From: CAYRPN01 sp964426135
Lineage (GTDB): Bacteria; Planctomycetota; Phycisphaerae; Phycisphaerales; Phycisphaeraceae
Assembly (NCBI GenBank): GCA_964426135.1
Contig: CAYRPN010000040.1
Location: forward strand, 1 to 43,704
Direction: 5' to 3'
DNA length: 43,704 nucleotides
Under the pieces are notes generated by a model, which ran no database searches, was not told the DNA's origin, and was given only the letters and a program-made list of their open reading frames with translations. Positions 43,640-43,704 of this stretch are shown in pieces (the stretch's first letter is position 1; every line of letters starts with the position of its first letter). Made by a program: the position numbers and the translations under genes.

Positions 43640-43704
43640 GACTGCCTTCTCACCACTCACCACCCATCGGCTTACCGTTTTTTCTACACTTTCTATTGCA
43701 ATTA

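Overview
The window looks like high-GC chromosomal DNA from a member of the Planctomycetota. The evidence is the combination of families that is dense in that phylum: cytochrome-c-like PSCyt1/DUF1549/DUF1553 and DUF1587/DUF1592/DUF1588/DUF1585 proteins paired with Tat-exported DUF1501 and DUF1552 partners, a formylglycine-type sulfatase, a Tat-exported Gfo/Idh/MocA oxidoreductase, a sialate-O-acetylesterase-like SGNH protein, a giant PATR/PEP-CTERM surface protein and a VIT-vWA protein. I cannot assign a class or genus. No rRNA, tRNA, CRISPR array or intact mobile element was seen.

Layout. 0.4-2.5 kb: a divergent shikimate-dehydrogenase-like gene and a DUF4432 lipoprotein. 2.7-3.3 kb: a collapsed DUF1552/DUF1592 chimera. 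3.3-7.9 kb: an overlapping PSD1 and DUF1501 pair. 8.3-11.0 kb (minus): sulfatase and D-2-hydroxyacid dehydrogenase. 11.5-14.0 kb: ABC-2 permease, SCO protein and DUF420 protein, which look like cytochrome-oxidase accessory genes without the oxidase. 14.6-16.6 kb (minus): two unrecognised membrane/helical-repeat proteins. 17.0-20.8 kb (minus): the PATR/PEP-CTERM protein with its own terminator. 21.0-23.3 kb (minus): an IS630 relic, a small membrane protein and rimO. 23.4-23.9 kb: a DUF433/DUF5615 toxin-antitoxin pair. 24.1-26.0 kb: the oxidoreductase, a cysteine-motif protein and a duplicated scrap of the oxidoreductase 3' end. 26.1-27.8 kb: glycine-zipper lipoprotein and esterase. 28.1-31.7 kb: LpxL-like acyltransferase, GT4 and GT9 heptosyltransferase (outer-membrane lipid A/core). 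31.9-34.3 kb (minus): VIT-vWA protein. 35.0-37.2 kb: a transposase chimera and the acetylesterase. 37.3-41.9 kb (minus): an intact DUF1592-DUF1552 pair. 42.3-43.7 kb: a graveyard of IS and PIN-toxin remnants.

Functionally the window mixes exported polymer- or carbohydrate-processing functions, envelope lipopolysaccharide synthesis, and redox maturation.

The most unusual content is between the genes. At least four kinds of small palindromic repeat occupy nearly every intergenic gap: (1) REP-like hairpins with a GTAG/GCAG foot, a conserved loop and stems that change in a compensatory way, arranged as inverted pairs; (2) REP-like hairpins with a GTTTAGC or TTAGC foot; (3) C-rich CCCTCCC hairpins next to GGGTCGGG; (4) inverted repeats whose arms are degenerate heptamer or octamer arrays of a different word at each locus. 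The heptamer arrays also enter coding sequence, supplying a linker in the SCO protein and the C-termini and stop codons of two proteins.
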